In this document: piece by piece, positions 40,261 through 42,976 of the stretch
Layout of the letters: each line of letters begins with the position of its first letter
Numbering within the stretch: the stretch's first letter is position 1
Source of the DNA: an uncultured Lachnoclostridium sp.
Lineage (GTDB): Bacteria; Bacillota; Clostridia; Lachnospirales; Lachnospiraceae
Direction of reading: 5' to 3'
DNA length: 42,976 nt
Assembly (NCBI GenBank): GCA_944376715.1
Contig: CALWDO010000020.1
Span: 1 to 42,976, forward strand
Program-made: the position numbers and the translations under genes
The notes under the pieces: model-generated
The model's input: the letters and a program-made list of their open reading frames with translations, nothing else
Told to the model about the DNA's origin: nothing
Databases searched by the model: none

Positions 40261-41157
40261 CTACTCGTATGAAAATCTTTCTTTCAGAGTCTTCAAAAAC
40301 AGCTCCGCCGCGGGGGAAAAGACCTGATATTTTTTCCAGACCACATTCAGACCGGACTCCAGTTCCGGATACAAAGGCCGGAAACACAGCATGCTGTCTT
40401 CGGAGGTATTCGCCAGCTTGTCCAGGGTCAGCGCGTATCCTACCCCGGCCTCTACCAGAATCGCCGCATTATACATAAGGTTATATGTAGCCACAATATT
40501 CACTTTCTCATAATCTGTCCCAAACCACCCGGCAAACTTATTTTCAGGCTGCCGGGCGCCTACCACCTGCCTGGAGCAAAGCAGGGGAACTCCCAGAAGA
40601 TCTTGCTTTTCGATGGATGTCTTTTTCGCCAGCGGACTGTCCTTGCGCATGATGACCCCCCACCGGTCCCTGGCCGGAAGATCCAGATAATCATATTTTG
40701 TAAGATCCGCAGGCTGTATCAGGATACCAAAATCAAGCAGTCCTTTATCCAGCCGGTCAGTTACATCTTCCGCGTTCCCGCTGTGAAGATGATAGTGTAT
40801 ATTCGGATAGATTTCTCTAAGATCCTTGATGATTTCCGCAATCTGACGGATCGCCTGAGTCTCTCCTCCCCCGATATAAATGTTTCCGCTCACCGTATTC
40901 TCTATAGAGGCAAATTCCGCTTCTGTCTTATCTACCATGGCAATAATCTCTTCCGCACGTTTTCTGAGCAGGACTCCCTCCGGCGTCAGTTCAACCCGAT
41001 GGCTTTTACGGATTAAAAGCTGCTGTCCTAATTCCTCCTCAAGATCGTGGATCTGCCTTGACAAAGTAGGCTGTGTCAAATGAAGATAATTTGCCGCGCC
41101 CGTAATATTTCCCTCTCTGGCAACTGCCAGGAAATAACGAAGTACCCGTATCTCCAT
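40261..41157 (-). CDS. LysR-family transcriptional regulator
   Basis: 298 aa with the LysR N-terminal helix-turn-helix (MEIRVLRYFLAVAREGNITGAANYLHLTQPTLSRQIHDLEEEL in shortened form: GAANYLHLTQPTLSRQ, about 20-35) and the usual LysR substrate-binding domain from about residue 90. GVGYALTLDKLAN near residue 235 is typical of that domain. The inducer is unknown. GGGGAG precedes the ATG. Divergent from the small protein/hydrolase pair, with a LysR-type dyad in the 151-base gap, so it probably activates that pair. Confidence 0.93.
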   Translation of the reverse strand: MEIRVLRYFLAVAREGNITGAANYLHLTQPTLSRQIHDLEEELGQQLLIRKSHRVELTPEGVLLRKRAEEIIAMVDKTEAEFASIENTVSGNIYIGGGETQAIRQIAEIIKDLREIYPNIHYHLHSGNAEDVTDRLDKGLLDFGILIQPADLTKYDYLDLPARDRWGVIMRKDSPLAKKTSIEKQDLLGVPLLCSRQVVGARQPENKFAGWFGTDYEKVNIVATYNLMYNAAILVEAGVGYALTLDKLANTSEDSMLCFRPLYPELESGLNVVWKKYQVFSPAAELFLKTLKERFSYE

Positions 41158-41211
41158 ATCTTTACTCCCCTCTTCCTTTTTACTCTATTTACTATATTAT
41201 TGTACATCTTT

Positions 41212-41236
41212 GTCATATACCTGTAAAGCATATCAC
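41212..41236. promoter_or_regulatory. LysR-type binding dyad
   Basis: GTCATAT-N11-ATATCAC (41212-41218, 41230-41236) fits the T-N11-A rule of LysR sites. Its centre is about 66 bases before the predicted start of the hydrolase transcript, the usual activator position. Confidence 0.55.
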
Positions 41237-41254
41237 CATATTAAAAACGGGTAT

Positions 41255-41283
41255 TTGCCATTATTAAAGCATGGATTTATAAT
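41255..41283 (+). promoter_or_regulatory. Sigma-A promoter of the small protein/hydrolase pair
   Basis: Plus strand: TTGCCA (41255-41260), 17-base spacer, perfect TATAAT (41278-41283). Confidence 0.75.
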
Positions 41284-41308
41284 AATACCAACAAGGAGGC
41301 AGACCCAG

Positions 41309-41530
41309 ATGGAAACATTTAAAATACGACGGAATCTGTCGGATGCCGGGTGCGACAAATCCCAGATCGAAGAATTTCTCAACATGGAGCAGAAGAAAGA
41401 CCGTCAGGCACAATACCGGATGCTGTCGCAGCACCGAGTCTCCCTTCTGGAAGAACTGCATCGGGAACAATATAAGATTGACTGTCTGGACTACATGGTT
41501 TACGCCATGCAGAAAGAGGACAAAAATTGA
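41309..41530 (+). CDS. Small helical protein upstream of the hydrolase (73 aa)
   Basis: 73 aa, highly charged and helical, with a coiled-coil-like C-terminal half (QHRVSLLEELHREQYKIDCL). Two Cys (15 and 58). No family recognised. It is real because AAGGAGG lies nine bases before its ATG and it is first behind the pair promoter, ending 16 bases before the hydrolase start. The open frame upstream of 41309 overlaps the promoter and is not coding. Confidence 0.75.
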   Translation: METFKIRRNLSDAGCDKSQIEEFLNMEQKKDRQAQYRMLSQHRVSLLEELHREQYKIDCLDYMVYAMQKEDKN

Positions 41531-41546
41531 AACGGAGGATTTTTAC

Positions 41547-42536
41547 ATGGAAGAAAAACTGACATTAACAAAAGAATGGGACAAAACCTTCCCGCAGAGC
41601 GACAAAGTAAATCACCGCAAGGTGACGTTTCACAACCGCTACGGCATCACGCTGGCTGCAGACCTGTATGAACCGAAGGAAGCGGCAGGAAAACTGGCTG
41701 CCATCGCAGTCTGCGGACCGTTCGGGGCGGTAAAGGAGCAGGCATCCGGACTGTACGCGCAGACCATGGCGGAGAGAGGATTTCTCACCATCGCTTTCGA
41801 TCCCTCCTTTACCGGAGAAAGCGGCGGCACGCCCCGCTATATGGCGTCTCCTGATATCAATACGGAAGATTTCCAGGCGGCGGTAGATTTTCTCTCTGTT
41901 CAGGAAAATGTGGATCCGGAGCGGATCGGCATCATCGGAATCTGCGGCTGGGGCGGCATGGCGCTGAATACGGCGGCGCTGGATACCCGGATCAAAGCGA
42001 CAGTTGCCTCCACGATGTACGATATGACACGGGTAAACGCGAAAGGATATTTTGATTCCGAGGACAGCGAAGAAGCACGCTATGAGAAAAAGAAAGCGCT
42101 GAACGCACAGAGAATCCAGGATTACAAAAACGGCTCTTACGCCCTGGGCGGCGGCGTGGTGGATCCGCTGCCGGAAGACGCACCGTTCTTTGTAAAGGAT
42201 TATTATGACTATTACAAGACCTCCCGCGGCTATCATGCGCGTTCTCTGAACTCCAACGGAGGATGGAACGTGACCGGATGCATGTCCTTTATGAACCAGC
42301 CGATCCTGCAGTACAGCAATGAGATCCGCAGCGCGGTGCTGATTATGCATGGAGCGAAAGCACACTCCTGCTATTTCAGCGAGGATGCTTATGCGAATAT
42401 GATAAAAAATAATCCGTATACGGACAACAAAGAACTGCTTATCATCCCGGGCGCTGTGCACACAGACCTGTATGACCGGACAGACATCATTCCCTTTGAT
42501 AAAATGACGGAATTATTCAAAAAATATCTGCAGTAA
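41547..42536 (+). CDS. Alpha/beta hydrolase, dienelactone-hydrolase-like
   Basis: 329-aa soluble alpha/beta hydrolase. The nucleophile elbow is IIGICGWGGMA, with Cys133 where most esterases have Ser; Cys is normal in dienelactone hydrolases. A late GAVHTDLYD supplies the catalytic His (about 305). FGAVKEQASGLYAQTMAERGF near residue 60 is typical of YcjY-like members. There is no signal peptide. GGAGG lies nine bases before the ATG at 41547. Substrate unknown; the LysR neighbour suggests inducible breakdown or detoxification. A hairpin terminator follows the stop. Confidence 0.85.
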   Translation: MEEKLTLTKEWDKTFPQSDKVNHRKVTFHNRYGITLAADLYEPKEAAGKLAAIAVCGPFGAVKEQASGLYAQTMAERGFLTIAFDPSFTGESGGTPRYMASPDINTEDFQAAVDFLSVQENVDPERIGIIGICGWGGMALNTAALDTRIKATVASTMYDMTRVNAKGYFDSEDSEEARYEKKKALNAQRIQDYKNGSYALGGGVVDPLPEDAPFFVKDYYDYYKTSRGYHARSLNSNGGWNVTGCMSFMNQPILQYSNEIRSAVLIMHGAKAHSCYFSEDAYANMIKNNPYTDNKELLIIPGAVHTDLYDRTDIIPFDKMTELFKKYLQ

Positions 42537-42557
42537 ATAAAAGATATGCTGCACACA

Positions 42558-42596
42558 GGGGAGCTGCCTCACAGATTTATGGGCAGCTCTCCTTTT
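42558..42596 (+). terminator. Terminator of the hydrolase operon
   Basis: GGGGAGCTGCC (42558-42568) pairs with GGCAGCTCTCC (42582-42592), one G-U, 13-base loop, followed by TTTT. Confidence 0.75.
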
Positions 42597-42620
42597 CCAA
42601 TGTATTTCTTCACATACCTT

Positions 42621-42976
42621 TTATTTCACGTCAGATCCTGTCTCCTTGTCCTTTTTCCAGTATCTTTCCAGTTTCTTTTCATCCAGGCTTTCCACAAATC
42701 TTTTTTTGAAGAGCAGAAATTCCTCAATGTCCATCAGAATATGGTACAGCACTGCCCTTGCTTCAAATTCTTCCCTGCTCTCGGGCAGCGGCTCTTTTTT
42801 CATATCAGCGAAAATTTCTTCCAGCCTGGCGATCTGCTCATCCGGAGAATTGACCTCCACCACATAATCCATCATGTACAGGATATAGTCCGCAATCACC
42901 ATAGCCTGTCGAGGCATACTGCGGATCTTTTTCACTTCATAATGCAGGTTATGGAGCATGCCCAGCTGATTTAATC
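42621..42976 (-). CDS. Helical protein of unknown function, C-terminal part (start outside the window)
   Basis: Not recognised. At least 118 codons stay open to the right edge. An ATG at 42959 has no ribosome binding site and the frame continues upstream (LNQLG before it), so the true start is probably outside the window. The visible part is helical and charged: HNLHYEVKKIRSMPRQAM, then DEQIARLEEIFADMKKEP and DEKKLERYWKKDKETGSDVK at the end. Confidence 0.65.
   Translation of the reverse strand, partial: LNQLGMLHNLHYEVKKIRSMPRQAMVIADYILYMMDYVVEVNSPDEQIARLEEIFADMKKEPLPESREEFEARAVLYHILMDIEEFLLFKKRFVESLDEKKLERYWKKDKETGSDVK

Overview
The window looks like chromosome of an anaerobic, spore-forming member of the Clostridia, most probably Lachnospiraceae. 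The evidence is the mother-cell spore protein SpoIVA, a Csp-type germination protease, a Cys/Gly-rich spore-type protein, a Re-citrate synthase-like enzyme of the clostridial type, strong AGGAGG ribosome binding sites with occasional GTG/TTG starts, and moderate GC content. No rRNA, tRNA, CRISPR array, IS element or prophage was seen. Genes are densely packed and no stretch over 300 bases lacks a gene.

Left part (1-11.7 kb): the start of alaS, an AAA-ATPase/PD-(D/E)XK protein, a lipoprotein polysaccharide deacetylase, an MBL-fold hydrolase coupled to RNase HI, spoIVA behind a candidate sigma-E promoter, and an operon of Re-citrate synthase-like enzyme, GntR/FCD regulator and NADP-isocitrate dehydrogenase. 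That operon has a perfect TTGTATACAA palindrome just after its promoter. It would supply 2-oxoglutarate for glutamate; aconitase is not in the window. A catalytically complete Csp-like subtilase follows.

Sensory operon (11.7-19.5 kb): four minus-strand genes with a promoter (19440-19468) and a terminator (11669-11699). They are two DUF2156 transferase-like proteins, a membrane adenylate-cyclase-type sensor, and a very unusual protein joining the same kind of extracytoplasmic sensor to a full MFS transporter. This is the best candidate here for an undescribed system.

Middle part (19.5-32.7 kb): a heterodimeric ABC exporter pair; an aldo/keto reductase with a URO-D/MtaA-like protein, a PucR-type regulator and a COG0523 metal-chaperone GTPase; a phospholipase-like protein coupled to an Atg22-type MFS protein; the cysteine-rich protein; two small conserved-type proteins; and an atypical ClC transporter.

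Right part (32.8-43 kb): an EF-G-2-like GTPase, a tandem-ACT protein, a UvrA2-type ATPase, a zinc macrodomain/Rrf2 operon with two TGTAA-N9-TTACA sites over its promoter, a small repeat-protein/membrane-protein pair, a LysR regulator divergent from a small protein plus alpha/beta hydrolase (with a LysR-type dyad near -66), and a partial helical protein at the right edge.

All calls come from reading the sequence and recalling families. Promoter and operator calls are pattern matches without experimental support.
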